A model generated the notes under the pieces. The model had not been told where the DNA came from. It saw only the letters and a list, made by a program, of their open reading frames with translations, and ran no database searches. Source: Tyto alba (taxonomy: Eukaryota; Chordata; Aves; Strigiformes; Tytonidae). Taken from it: a stretch of DNA of 64,000 nucleotides. The stretch spans positions 23,461,374 to 23,525,373 of the forward strand of contig NW_024881261.1 of assembly GCF_018691265.1 (NCBI RefSeq). Direction: 5' to 3'. A program made the translations under genes and the position numbers. Numbering within the stretch: the stretch's first letter is position 1; each line of letters begins with the position of its first letter. This document shows positions 45,660 through 58,900 of the stretch, piece after piece.

Positions 45660-48600
45660 TGGCTTCTGTCCAGAAAAAACTGTTCTCATTTATTGTATAA
45701 TGGATCCACTTTTGAAAGGAAGGGGGGATAACATGGCATCAGGAAAGAATACTGAGGTGGAAGCAAGTCAATTCCAGTTCCGCAGACTGTTGCAGGGTTT
45801 CTTTCCAACTATTAAAGTACACTGAGAGCATGGCTTCTTGTGTTGTACATAACATGCTTTTCCGTGGAGGACTACAGAACGGTCACTGGTTTGTAAGTGG
45901 TGCTGTGCATATGCCTTCTTCAGCAGGGTACTGACAGAGTAGGAGACAGCAAATTCAGGTCACATTATGGTATCATTTCTCTACATATCCGATCCGTGGG
46001 AACAAGGAAATCAAGGTCAATAGCATTAGCCTCTCAAAGTGGAGGTTCAGAAAATTAAACTAGCACCTGAGTTCATCGTTAAAAGGGCTTGAAAAGCATT
46101 TGTGGCTGAACAAGTGTGGCTACTGGTTTCCATCTTTGCAAAAGAAGAAAAGCACAGCAAAACTACATAAAGTTTTGAGGTTAAAAGTCGGGTGTCATCA
46201 AATAGGAATTTTCTGTTTTGTGACCCTGGAACTGCTGCTAAAATGTCAACGGAAACTTCCCAAAACCTTCATGTTAAATGAGTTCTAGCTGAAAGCAAGC
46301 CAATACCAATCTGAACCATAACTTTACAGTCTCAGCCAGTAACACTACCTTTAGAAGCCTGTTCAGCTGTACTGAAGAGGTTTGCCTAATAGAGTAAAAA
46401 TGTCCTTCTACAACATAAGTGTTCTAATTACTGATGACTGTGATGCCTCATGTTTTGGTGAATGAATTTGAAATGTTAGAGAAGCCTGCAAAGCTAGCAA
46501 TCCCTCCAATTTTTTTTTTTTTGGTGTTAATTTGCCAGATAAATCCAACAACAGGACTCAGGTTACAAATCTGTAGATCCTGTTACTGGCTGTTCTAATC
46601 TGGAAAATTTCCCCAGTTGACTCAATGCTGAAATCTAATTCCAAGGACAAGGAACATGAAAACTGAAGGTATAGCAAAGATTCTAATCTCTGAAAATGTT
46701 ATTTGTAAGCATTAAATAAGTGTTAAACTCTTGGGTTTTACTAGTTGGAATAAAAATGTTTTCGTTTCCCTCCTTTAACATTCATAACTTCAGCCATTTA
46801 ATTATTTCACAAATTTTCAGGTCAAGGTATTTTTTAAAGTAAGCCCTGAAATAGAAGAAAAGATCAAGCAGAAAGCTGGATAAGTCTCTCAATTACTGCA
46901 AAAAGGTTGCAGGGTGGGAAAGCATAATATTCTTTCCCTGATCTCTGCAGTAAACTCTTGCCATTCCCTGTTAGGAAAACTGGTAAAATGTAAGAAGAAA
47001 GACTTTAAACGCTCTACAAGTTGAATAGCTATGCTATTTAATAAGCTGCTGTGCACAAAATACAAAGTTCTGAAAAGAAAGATCAATTTGTAATCACTGG
47101 TACAGAAAAGGTATTGTGGAATTTGCCAGTCCTTGCAATTACCTGAAGATTAATGATGATATGCCATAAGGGACAGAGGTTATGTCATTCTAGGCAGAAA
47201 GATTCACCACAAAACAGAGCTGTTAGAAGAGGCCACAATCCATAGGTTCGGTTGTATGCCAGACAGCACAGTGACAAATGCTTGGATAGTAGGAAAAAAA
47301 TAGTTGCCCTTTTAAAAACCATGTATCTGATATCATCTGTCCTGTCCCTTTTCAGTGGGTGAACAGCACATTGTGAATCTTACTTTGACTCTGGAATTGT
47401 GAAAAGCTCGAGAGTCAAGTAACATAACCAAGGATTTTAAGCTTTAACTTGCTATTGATTTGTAAACCACAGATTTCTTTACTTTATTATGGGACTTTTT
47501 CCTTTTTTTGTCAAAGTTATTTGGAACAATGCATCCCAAACAAAGACAAAAGCTTTAAATAGTCCAGATAGATAGTTCTCTGGATATGCTTCTATATTAG
47601 TCATATTAGTGCCCTCACTAATATAATAAGAGAACTTTTTTATCCTCTGCAACATGTTCAGCCTTTTTCTTTACTTAGATGGCTTCTCTGAATGAGTACA
47701 ACTTTACTTGACATGACTGTATTACAGGTTTATTTCTGGCAATGTGCATGTTTTCCTGGTATTAGGCTTTAAAATACCTTGCTTAAACGGCTCTGCTAGT
47801 AGCTCCTAGCACTCAAGTATTTAATTGCTCAAATGATGAGATCTTTTTTTGTATCCTGGCTTGGTTGAGCCGAGCTTGGGTTTTTACCTCAGCATGAAGT
47901 TCTCCTTGAAAACTTCTTTTCCTCAATATACATGATATTCAGAACAGAGTTTACTGTTACGATTGATTCTCTTGGAGGAAGGTATAAAATCAGTCCATCT
48001 TGCTGCCTTGGACCCTTCTCAGACATGTAATCTCAGTCAGCCTCAACAAAGGAACAGAGTTTCAGCGAAGCATCTCTTGGCAGTACAAAGAGGCAATGAA
48101 ACCTTGTGTTTTTTCAGTGAGCATGGTGACCTCTGACAGCTTGCAGATTAATTAGCATGCAGACATTATGCTCTGTTCTGACATCTTCCTAGCATAGTAA
48201 GACTGTGCTTGCTCGTGTCTTTGAACAAGTGCATGTAAAACCCATAAACACATGAAGGTACTACGAGCTATTTATCAAAATCAATACTTGCAGGATGAAC
48301 TGTCTTTAACAGAAATGCCTTCTTAAAATTGCAGGAGGGAGCTGGTTATGTTCCAATATTTCTTAACCAATGACAGTCTCAGCAGTAGAAAGAAAGTGGT
48401 GTACCACAATGCAAACTGCTGATACCTGATGGTAATTAGCTTCCCTGTGCTCTTCAAGGCTGGCAGATGACATTTAGGTGATTTTTCAAGAGATATTAGT
48501 GGATAAGGCAGTATCAACAGTCACGTGTCCTATGACTGCTATCAGGTACTTAGATCGATGCTGCACACAACAGTTCTGGTGGTGACTAGGATTAGAATAA

Positions 48601-51600
48601 GATTTTAAGAGAGTCCTTGCAGACTGTATTCTGTTACTGTTACTTCACCGGTTAAGCTAAAAGGCAATTGAAATTCAACATTCTAAAGTCATGTGACTGA
48701 AAAAAAAAGGGTTAATACTATGTATTTCTCTGGTTAGGGAAAGAAGTTCATGCTGCTAATTTGGTGTGTTTAACAGACACTTCATTGTTGCCATCTTCTC
48801 TGGTTCCCTGTGTCCACTAAATACCTTAAAAGGGGTTTCCTGAATCACAAATTCAGTTCTTTCCCATCTTGACCAACCATATCTTGAATTCTATTTTAAA
48901 TATACCTAAATATAACTCCTTTGCCCTTACTAAAGTTCTTATTTCATGCTCTTCCTGGTATTTATACATAATTTGTTACAGATAGACCATCATACTGTAG
49001 CCTTCATTTTACTAAACATACTAAGCTTTATCTCCCTTCTTCTGATGCACCATCTCTATGCTTTCATCACTTGGCTTGCCCACATAAAACTTAGTTTCAG
49101 TCTTTCTTGGACTTGAGTTGGTAAAGACCATACCCACATCAGCATATAAATCAGTAAGAATACATTAATGCTTTCCTGTTACAAATTCCTTGTTTGCCTC
49201 TTGGGTGTCTGTCACGTAGTCCGATTGAGCACCCCAATCTCTTGCCCCTCCTGTCATTTGCAGCTGAACTCCAATTTACCAATAAAATTATTAATTTAAA
49301 TGCATGACCTTAGCTTATTCCTAGCTTTTGTGCCCTACTCAGTTAAGAAAAAACTTGGAATTGATCCCAGACCAACTTAACAGAATTCTACAAATTTCCT
49401 TTTCAACACAGCCTTTATTCTTGCTTACAAGTTTTTTATCCTTGCTCATGCTAATTCCTGTCTTCTGTAGTTTGACTAATTAAGGGGTTGTGTCAAGCCT
49501 TCTGTGGATATCCAAGTGGTTTATACCGAATTCCTCATTTAGAATGTACATTGTGTCAAACTGACCAGGTACATCCAGTGATTGATGTTCATTAAACCAC
49601 GTATTTAGGTGTAAGCTTTGGAAAGCAGAGATAGTTCCAATTGTTCTTATTGCTGAGAATAAGAAACAGTTGCTATCTGTAACTGGATACTTAAAAAAAA
49701 AAAAATCCTTGCTGCCAGTTACAATTTCATTTGGTGATTATTTCCATATACTGGGATGAAGGTCACTAACTTTGCCTTGTTAATTAAGTCATTTAAGTTT
49801 CTTGGCAAAATACTTAAGTCTGCTGCAAAGAGGAAGTTGTGTTTTGGTGTGTGATTCTGTGAACCTGTGGACATATGCCATCTATATCTGAAATGCATGG
49901 TTTTAATCCTAAAGATTAAAAAATTGATGGTGAAAACACTGGACATGCTGCTCTTCTAAGCCATCTAGCAGAACAACCTGCTGTTCTCCTGTGCTTTGAG
50001 GAATGGCGAAGCTTCTGTTTTTAGTGTGGTTCTACACAACAGAACTAGAGATCCCGCTGGCAGCTCAGCTGTAAGAGGGGTGTGAAGCCTTGATGTTTGC
50101 ACTGCAGTGGGTGGAGCCCTAACATGACTCACTGGGTAGTGACTCTCACTTGAGCAGGTAACCAAACACATGGCTCTTCCTGAAGTGACCCAAACTTGCT
50201 CTGCTCCCTGGGCACACGGAAGGTTAACTCAACAGCTAACTTTGACTATTTGCATTTTAATTACTGCGGTCACAAGGTAGTGTAACAGGAAATGTATTTT
50301 TAGTACGTAATTTAGACATGGATCACTGCAGTATCCTGTTGGTTTGTTATACTTTGACCTATGGTTCAAAGCTGACCAAATCTTGTTGCTTACGACAAAC
50401 TGTGGGAAAGTTTTTTTTTTTTTTTTTTTACATTTAACTGTACTGGCTGAAATAAAACATCAAAAGCAATGCTTCATATTATTTAACTAGGAAATAATGT
50501 GCCTATCAGGATACATAGCAGAGAAGTAGCAATGCTTTAGTGACCTATGTCACCAACAATAACTTATTCTGAAAAAAAAGTTTTGTTTCAACTCTATTGA
50601 CAGCACTCAGAACAACTATGTAGTTGAGAGCCAAGTCCCTCCAGACTAGAATTCTGTCCAGTATTATGTCTTGGCAGAAAATGCAGGGATATTGCAAAAC
50701 AGAGAAGCAAGAGTTTGACTCCCAACTTCTCACTATTAGAAAATTCAACTTTAGTGAAGTTGCCTTACCTCTGCACAGGGTTTTAGAAGCTTTCCTAAAT
50801 GTGCTGGGTCTAGCGACAGTAACAAGCCAAGGGATTTCCTTAAATATAGGGAATGAAATTAGATGACCACAGCAGTTCCATTCCATGCTTTAAAAAAGTC
50901 ATTCCAGATATTTTTGTTAACGTATAAACATGCAACACATTTAACAGATTCTTCAGACATAAGCTGTTTTGTTAAAATGTTTTCTCTTATTTTTTACCCA
51001 CTTGTTTCTGAAAACAAATTGTTCCTTTCCTGACTGAATACCTCAAATCCAAGCAGTCCAGTAAACAGAAGAGATAAAGAATTGCGTATTTTATAAATGT
51101 ACTTGGTTCCCATAGAAACAGGGATTTAAATATATACCTGTTCTGAAAGAAATGGGCTTAACAGAGGTGAAATAAAGTAGACATGCACTGGGAGTGTCAG
51201 CTGAAGAATGTTGCGAGGATTAAATTCTTAAAGCTGTTCCTGATGTGTTCTGGGCAAACAAGGAAGAACAAGCCCAATTTTGCTGAAGATATGTCATTTA
51301 TTAGATTCTTTATGTGGCTTTAGGTGCTTTTCATTTGAAGCGGGCAAGCATGGTGAATTATTATCCACCTGTTTTCTGCTGCCTGTGCTTAATGCTGTTT
51401 TACAGACAAATAGAAGAGTGGCTGCCGTTTCATCTAGAGCTCAAGTTCTGCACCAGGTTACAGGAAAAAAATTGTTTGCATTTTTACGGTGTCTGAACTG
51501 CTAACATGTTTATCATGAAAAAGTAGGAAGTTATTTTGAATCATCTCGGGTAACTGCTGCATAATGTCATAGGTGGATCCTTCATAAATTGTATCTTGCT

Positions 51601-52080
51601 GGTCAGAATCTATTATGAATAAGGAGCCACCAGGTAAAGCAAGGACTATTTGTATGTAGTATCCGTTCCAAGTATAAATATGAATAAACATTACAATAGA
51701 CAGAAACAAAACACTAAGCACACTTCCCACAATTACACACAAATAATTACAATTTCTTTCTAGAGAAAAGTATGTAGCAGTCAGGACAATCTTACCTTTA
51801 TGCCCTCTTGGGACTTAAGTCTTGACCTTGAGTACATAGAAAGGAGCAACTCCCCCAGCTCCACTTAGGTGTTTTATATACTTTGCCTGTTACACACCGT
51901 TCTGGCAGCCTAGATAACTTGGCTGACTACATGCCAGCTACTGAATGATGATCTTGATCTAAAGGCTCATGTGTTACTGGCTAACAGACTCGATTTACAG
52001 CTACATGCATTAGGGCTGAACTGCACTGCATCAGTACTGTAAGGAAACTGCTGTGCGGATTTCTCCCTTCCTTTCCTAGG
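45660..52080. other. no gene recognised between EIF3F and ANXA7
   Basis: About 6.4 kb of AT-rich sequence. Open frames of 60-113 codons (the longest on the minus strand at 50,545-50,886) show no family features. A T run of 19 lies at 50,411-50,429. No clear exon chain, repeat end or RNA gene was seen. Confidence 0.55.
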
Positions 52081-53420
52081 CACGTGGCTCAGGACGGCCG
52101 TGGGATGGCAGCTAAGGTCTCCCGTGGGACGGCATCGCCCGGCACCTGCCGGGTTGAATGCTTCCCCTGACACAGATCCACTGGCAAGTCGCTCTGCGTT
52201 TCTGTGGTACTTGGGTCTTTGAACTCACCTCTCAGACGTTCTGGAGGAGCACCGGGCATACTGCAGCTTTCCTTCAGCAAGATGGGGCCAACCTGCACAG
52301 AGAGAAAAGGGCTCCTGGGTTAGCAGGGCGATCTCCACCGGGAGCCGCTGCCGGCCCGCCCTGGCCGGGACTCGGGCGCGGCGCCCCTGCCCGCGGGGAG
52401 CGGGGCCCGTGGGCCGGGCCGGGGCGGGCTCGGTGCCGGGGGCGGGGCGGGTGCCGCCCGGCCCCACAGCCTCCATTTTGCAGTGTAGCTGTGGGAGGGA
52501 GGCCGGAGGCTCCGCAGGTTTACCCTCAGGTGAGACGGCTCGGGGGTGGGGGGGGAAGGAGTCGGCGGGCCGCGACTGGCGCGCCCCTCGCCTCAGGCCC
52601 CGGCCCGGCCCCGCCGGCTTCTCCTCACCCACCGCCTCGGGTGGGGGAGCGGCCGCCGGCCCCGCTGTGCCCCGCGGCAGGGGTGTGCTGGCGCCCGGCG
52701 CGACCCGAGCGGCAGCCCGGGGCAGGGCTCCCCGTCCGCCAGCTCGGGGCTGGGCAGGTGCCCGGCCGAGGGAGCCGCCGGCCCGCCCGCCCCGGAGCGC
52801 CGAGCCACACCGCCCCGGCCGGGAGCCTGCCCTCCCGGTGCGGAGCGGGGTGCGAGGTCCCGGCCGCCTCGGGAGAAGTAGGGAGATGAATACCTGCCGC
52901 CGCGCCGGAGGGCTCGCTGCGCCCGCCCGCGGCTGGCGGAGCGGGGTACGTGACCGCCCTTCCCGAAACAGGGAGGGGCGGGGCGGGGGACGGCGGCGGC
53001 TCCACCGCGGTCCTGTAAAGGCTCTGGGGGCGGGGGCGGTGCCGGCGGGGGCGTCGCGGCTCGGGGCCTGGGCGGGCCCGGGCGGTGCCTCCCGCGCCCC
53101 GGGGTTGGCGGGGCCGGGCGGCGGCGGCAGCGGCAGCAGCGGGGAGGCTTCTCTGCTGTCACCTGCCCAGCTGCGGCCCGGCACGGCGGGTTTAGCGCGG
53201 CCCCTGATGTTACGCCGTCAGAGCTGCATCTACCAGCCACCCCAGAAAAAGGAGCCTCCCCTCCCCGATTTCGGTTTTTGCTGGCAGAGGGAGCCGGCGG
53301 GTGTGCGGCGGCCCGCAGCCGCCCTCGGCCGGCGCCGCCGCTGACTCAGCCCTGGGCGGGCAGCGACAGCCCCTGGGCCGCGCCTTGGGCCCCGGCCGGG
53401 GAAAACGGGGTGCGGATTAA
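52080..53420 (+). promoter_or_regulatory. CpG island at the ANXA7 promoter
   Basis: A block of about 1.3 kb with very high GC and CpG density, including several GC boxes (GGGGCGGGGCGGG near 52,440). It spans the inferred first exon and the first part of intron 1. A CCATTTTG element at 52,473-52,480 resembles a YY1 site, and an AP-1-type TGACTCA lies at 53,342-53,348. Long overlapping open frames of more than 300 codons on both strands reflect base composition. Confidence 0.85.
52471..52529 (+). other. ANXA7: inferred ANXA7 exon 1 (5'UTR); left end not determined
   Basis: The donor CTCAG|GTGAGA at 52,529/52,530 is the best one in the island and ends a stretch without an ATG. Joined to the acceptor at 55,872/55,873, it puts A at -3 of the ANXA7 start codon, as expected for efficient initiation. 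The 5' end is a guess, and other first exons are possible. Confidence 0.5.
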
Positions 53421-55873
53421 AATCTGCCGGGAGAATCTGTTGCTATTTTGGTTATAAAAGTAGTAACATCAGAGCCGGTGTTCTGCCTGAGGATGCTTGT
53501 GCTGGAGATAAGTGAGGCCATGTGCAACGGTGGCGGCAGTCCAGTGTTTACTGAGTACTTAATATTGTGCAAGTGACTTAAATTATCTCCTGGAAAACAT
53601 ATTTGCATACTGAAAGAGATTTCAGTAAATATTGCTTCTGGTCATAGTAAGTTTTGAAGTGACTCTTGTGTCAGAGGCAAGTCTGAAATCCTAATTTAGC
53701 ATCATGTCCATCTAGTTATAAAACGCCTGAAGTATTTGAAGCACTGATCCTTACTTGACCCTTTTATTACTCTAAAGATTTTTTTTTTCTTCAAATAATA
53801 AAAAAATTTGGCTAGATCAAGCAAATTCAAACAAAACATTTTTTATTTTGTTTTTGTAATTCAGAAGAATGACCAATAGGAATCAAAAGTCTTGTTACGA
53901 GGGGGATGATTAAATGAAGTACCATAAGCTTTAGTACCTGGGCCAAAAGAACTTACATCACAAATTAAATCCTAGAAAAGGAACGAATACAACAAAAGTA
54001 AGGAAAGCATTAAACAATTTACAGGTGCACTGTAAGTCACAGGTTTACATGGGTGATTAATTTGCTAATCAAAAATATGACAGATGGCTTGTTTACTTGA
54101 AAATGAGATATTGGAAACTCATGCCTTAAAAAGCCTTTTGCCAGAATGTGTTTGCTGGTAAATCAGAGACAGAGGTGAAAACATAAATTAATTCAAAATT
54201 ACGTATCCTACCAATAAGTCTAAAATTTGGTGTATGTTAATAGGGTTAAAAGATTGCTGGGTCCCATTTATTGTACAAATTAAACTCTTTACAGCTGTGG
54301 AAACAGCTGGGTTTCTGTCACCAGCTGATGATTTTGCATCATGAAAAACGTAGTAAGTTGTACAGTGGAAATGATGCAGTGCACCTCAGTGAGTTTTGCA
54401 GGCTTAACAATCCTGTCTTCTTAATGGTATAATTTTTGTTGAATTACATGAAGCTGAAAAGCTGAAGAAGTTTTTCTTTGTTTTTTAATACTCAGTTTCA
54501 CTAACAACAGTATTTTCCTTTAAGAGTGAAACTGAAATCGGAAGGAAGTGTTGCTGGTCATCTTGTTCCTGAAAGGAGTTACAATTAGCGTTAAAGTCAG
54601 AAATAATAAAAGAAATGTGCTGCTGAAAGCCAGATTTGAAGTCCATTCAAGCAGCTGTCAATAATAAATACTGTACAGCTACTGGTGTAAGGTATTTCTT
54701 CTTAGGGAAATAGCCATTAGCAGTGTCTGTGGTTAAAGCATAGATTTACAAATACAGCTCATGTTGTTCTTTCACCTTTATTTATTTGCAAGTGATGATC
54801 CAAGTTTATCAGTGTGAGACTGGATAGCTGTGCTTCTCTGCAAGTTGGTTTTGGCTCTTATTTGAACTAACTTTTGAAAAGTTTTAGTGTTTTCTACATC
54901 AAGTCTTGGTTGTTTAATTCTCTGACCACCTATTGCCTTAATGGTCCAACACAGTAAGTGTTCTGCTTTCAAATCCATTTAGTTTGGCCAGTGAATACCT
55001 AGAAATGTGGATAATCATCTGCTGTATTGCATTCATTTTTACATTCCCCATGTCCTTTGATTTGTGCCCCTAAGGTGCATACTGTCTTAGAAGCATGCTG
55101 TGAGTAACTCCCACGCCCTGATCAGGGAATCCATCTGGTTTGCACGAACATGATTTTTTTTTCCTGCCTTTAAATGTTTCATAACCTGGCTAACGGCCTC
55201 AAAACTCCCTGCCCAACTGCTAGGCAACACGGGGGATGATCTTGTCCCGCTCTGTTCCTAATTCCCAAAGCCCCTCTGTTAAAAATGGGACTAAAATAAA
55301 GAGTTACTGGCAGGAAACAGAAATCATCTACAGAAATCAAGTAATGCTGGGGGATTGCACGTGTTTCTATCAGGTTATCCTTTTGCACGGGACTGATAGG
55401 GTACGGCTCTTCTCACAGGAGCCACCCCTGTGAGCGGAGGTGTGCAGGGCGATGGGGGACGGGCGCTTGGTGCAGTTCAGGACTGGGGTGCTGCTCCAGC
55501 CCGACCCTTCTGTTGCTGTTCTGGCAAAGGGCTCAGCCCCCTCCGGCTGGCACCTCGGAGTGTATCCTGTATTGCAGAGTTCTTTTTGGAGGTTCAAGCC
55601 TCTTACCATGCTTCGATGTCTGTCTGACCCTAAATAAGAGCAGTAGTTACTTACATAGTTGAAGATGCCTGCCTTCCGAATTCTGCTTGCTATGGCCATG
55701 TGTATGAAAAAAGGGAAAGGTTTTGTGGGTTTAATAGCTGGCAAGTACTCCTGAGCAATTCTAAATCTACTAAACATATTGTTTAAGTGGTTTAACAGGT
55801 AATTAGCAAGAAAATAACTACTACAAACTCATAAATAGTGCCTTGACAGTGAAAATACCATTTTTTTCCCAGA

Positions 55874-55930
55874 ATGTCATACCCGGGTTATCCCCCTTCT
55901 GGTGGCTACCCTGCTTTCCCTGGTTATCCT
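55874..55930 (+). CDS. ANXA7: ANXA7 coding exon 1 (start codon)
   Basis: Nineteen residues starting at the ATG one base after the acceptor TTTCCCAG. All 19 residues are of the Y-P-G type seen in annexin A7. Ends at a codon boundary; donor GTAAGT. Confidence 0.93.
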
Positions 55931-58900
55931 GTAAGTATGGTTCTTGAATGTGTTGCATTGCTAATCTGTTTGTGTTCTGTGAATACCCCTTCTTCCTGTG
56001 TTCTCTTTGTGTGTAAATAGTAGCTGTCAGTTCATATACAGTATTCTCTAGAGATTATGGTCTTTGTTTCATATATATCTTTGAGGATGACTTTACAATT
56101 GTTGTCTTGTAAGAATTCCAAGAAGGAAGTTGTTTTTTTGTTTTTTTGTTTTTTTTTCATGTTGCCTATTGTTCCAGAAAGGTGTTTGATTGTTTGGTCT
56201 TGTTTTAGTTTATCTTTGTCTTGTGAGTGTGTGTTTGTTTTTTTGTTTTTTTTTTTTTGTTTGTTTTGTTTTGTTTTGTTGTGGGTTTTTTTTTGTGTGT
56301 GTTTTTTTTTTTTTTTAATATAGCTAACTATCTCAGCAAATAATTTTTTTAAAGTATCAGTAGTTTCTACAAAAATATGAGGGTCTTTACATAGAGGGTC
56401 AGAGGTAATCTCAGAACCAGTCTCTACCAAATATTCTGCATACCCATATCCCAGGATGTACAAAGATCCCGAACAAAATTAAGTGGCTGTTACTCTCAGG
56501 AAGAGCTTGGAATGCTTTTACTCAAGTAGCCCAGCTTTCATACAACACCAAGTAAATATTTTTCTGAGGATAAAGGACACTGTATCTTGACTTTAACCCC
56601 CTATCCTTCAGCCAGAGGACTTTGTTCCACCTTCAGCCCATGACTGAATGGACTAAGAATTCCAATGAAACTTAATGGAAGGCTGTAAGGTATCAGGTGT
56701 GGCTGGTACTGCTGTCTTTTGATATGTCTGTATCATTTTTCAAAGTTAGATGCAACTATGTGCTTTTTAGCATGGCACTGATCATACTGTAATTGTGGGA
56801 ATTTTATATGGTCTGTGTTTCATGTAGTACAGAACTAGACTTAAGCATGGAGCTTGTCCTGGATCCCATTAAGATACTGAAAAGCTAGAAATACGTGCAA
56901 TATATATAAATACATGCGTACAAATGCATGCAATAAAATCTCCAATTATTTTGCTTTACAATTTACTCTTACTCCCTCTGAAACACTGAAGTCAGTCAAA
57001 CTAAAGACAAACATGTTAGAAACCAGACTTTCTTAACTCTAGGGTTTCTTTTTCCCCCTCAAGGTTCTGCCGAGCCCTCATGATTATAGCTGTAACTTAA
57101 CTACATCTGAAAATATTTTTTTTTCTTGGATAGCATCTAAAATATAGGCAACTTCAGTGGATTAATTTAAAAGACCCTTTAGATTCCATATCCATGACTC
57201 TAGACTTCCTAGACTCATTGATGATGCCCAAAGTGATAACCAGTGCAAAAAAACAATGTGAAATTATTTTCTTCTACAATAGTGATAGTTATCTGAGCAG
57301 GGCTTTTGAGGATCCTAATTTTGGATTTGTGAATCTAAATTCCATTGAAAAGTTTTTGTTGAGTCTGGCAGAGAAACGTTAGACTGCCACTGGGGAAGAG
57401 AATATTATATAGCCTGGGCACAGTAATCTGGGGATAGAAATCTTGAGGCAACCAAACCTGAGGAGAATGTTTGAGCTAGACTTTACTCCTTTGAAGTTTG
57501 TTTCTGTTTTCTGGGCTCAAGAATGAGTGTGCACTGTATGCAGTGTGTGACCCACTAGCTAGTCAGTAAAGAGGATTCCCAGCAAGTGAGTAATAAGTCC
57601 ATACATTATGCTTCGTTATGAAGCTGATTTTAAATACTTGGTTTTTAAGATCAAGTGTATGACTTTTAACTTACAGGGTTTTCCCTTAGAGATCCTGGTC
57701 ATTCACATAAATAGTTCTAATGTACGTTAATGCTAATAGCAACCTTTGTGGTATGACTGGTAAGTCATACATGTAGCAAAACAAAGGCAAATAGATGTTT
57801 GACTTGTTCTTTTTATTTAAAACCTGTGATAGGTGTTCAGTCTGACTCAGTGGTCCAAATTTAGTCACTGAATGTCCATGCTTTATAACCTGCATACCAA
57901 AGGAAATGGAAGAAACCCCAACACCTCTTGTAAGTTCTCACTGGTTATGCAAGAGAGGTAGAGGTTTCAAAGATACTAAACTCTTAAAAGTCCCATAAAA
58001 ACAGGAGGTGAGCTCCTAATGATTCACAGACAGCAAGCCTAGGTGAGCTCACCTCCTACTTATGAGGGACAGAAGTAGCAGCTTTCCAGTAAAGAACCAG
58101 GGGTCCTGCTGACTGACAAGTCAAACGTGGCTCAGCAGTGCATTGCCCCGGGGGGGAAGGCTAATGACATACCAGGCTGTAGCAAAAGTGAAGCCAGCAG
58201 GTCAAGGGAAATGATTATTCCTCTGTGCTCAGTGCTCGCAAGGCCACGTCTGGAATATTGGGTCTAGTTGTGGCCTCCCACTACAACAGAGACAGAGAGA
58301 AACAGGAGTGTCCAGGGAGGGCTGCTCTCCTGGAGAAGGCTAGTGGAGATCTGTTCAGTCTTCTGCTATGTAAGAAGGAGCGGTAGAGATATTGGAGCCA
58401 GACGCTTGTCTGAGGTACACAGTGAAAGGGCAGCCAACAACAACCACAGGCTGTAATGGTAATTTGATTTGATTTGAGGAAAACATTTTTCACCGTGAGA
58501 GTAATCAGACACTGGAACAAGGGCCCAGAGAGGCTGTGGATTTGCTGTTCCTTGGATGTACTGAAAGCTTGACAGGGCCCTGCGTGACCCCATCTAACCC
58601 CGAGGCTGGCCCTGCTCTGAAGGCGGATGGGATGAGAGGCTGTCCGGAGGTGCCTTCCTCCCTGCAGGACTCTGATGCCGTGTCAACACGGGAGACGCAT
58701 CAGAAAACCCAACCAGGAGGCCCCCATCCAGGCTTCAGGAATTCTGCTGCTGCTGCTTCAACTGCTGAACCTAATTATATAATTCACATTATTATGCATG
58801 TGGACATTGTGGTAGCTTGAGAGTTTTCACTCTGATGTCCTGTTAGCGGGCGTACAGACATCCCGTTTCTGTGTTTCAGCCGACAGGACAGGAGTCTGTC

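Noticed and set aside
50545..50886. Minus-strand frame of 113 codons between EIF3F and ANXA7
   Set aside because: No family features, and an 80-codon frame overlaps it on the other strand; consistent with chance.
45660..52080. MSS51 or PPP3CB, the human neighbours of ANXA7
   Set aside because: I looked for their conserved protein stretches upstream of ANXA7 and saw none, although diverged short exons could be missed by eye.
52225..53344. Open frames of more than 300 codons on both strands in the ANXA7 CpG island
   Set aside because: They overlap each other, are rich in Ala, Pro, Gly and Arg, and have no domains. Stop codons are rare at this GC content.
56032..56463. Minus-strand frame of 143 codons rich in Lys, Asn and Gln
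   Set aside because: It is the complement of a T-rich tract in an ANXA7 intron.
58281..58820. Frames of 75-94 codons before an ANXA7 exon
   Set aside because: Most of the interval is a decayed CR1 3' end and its immediate flank.
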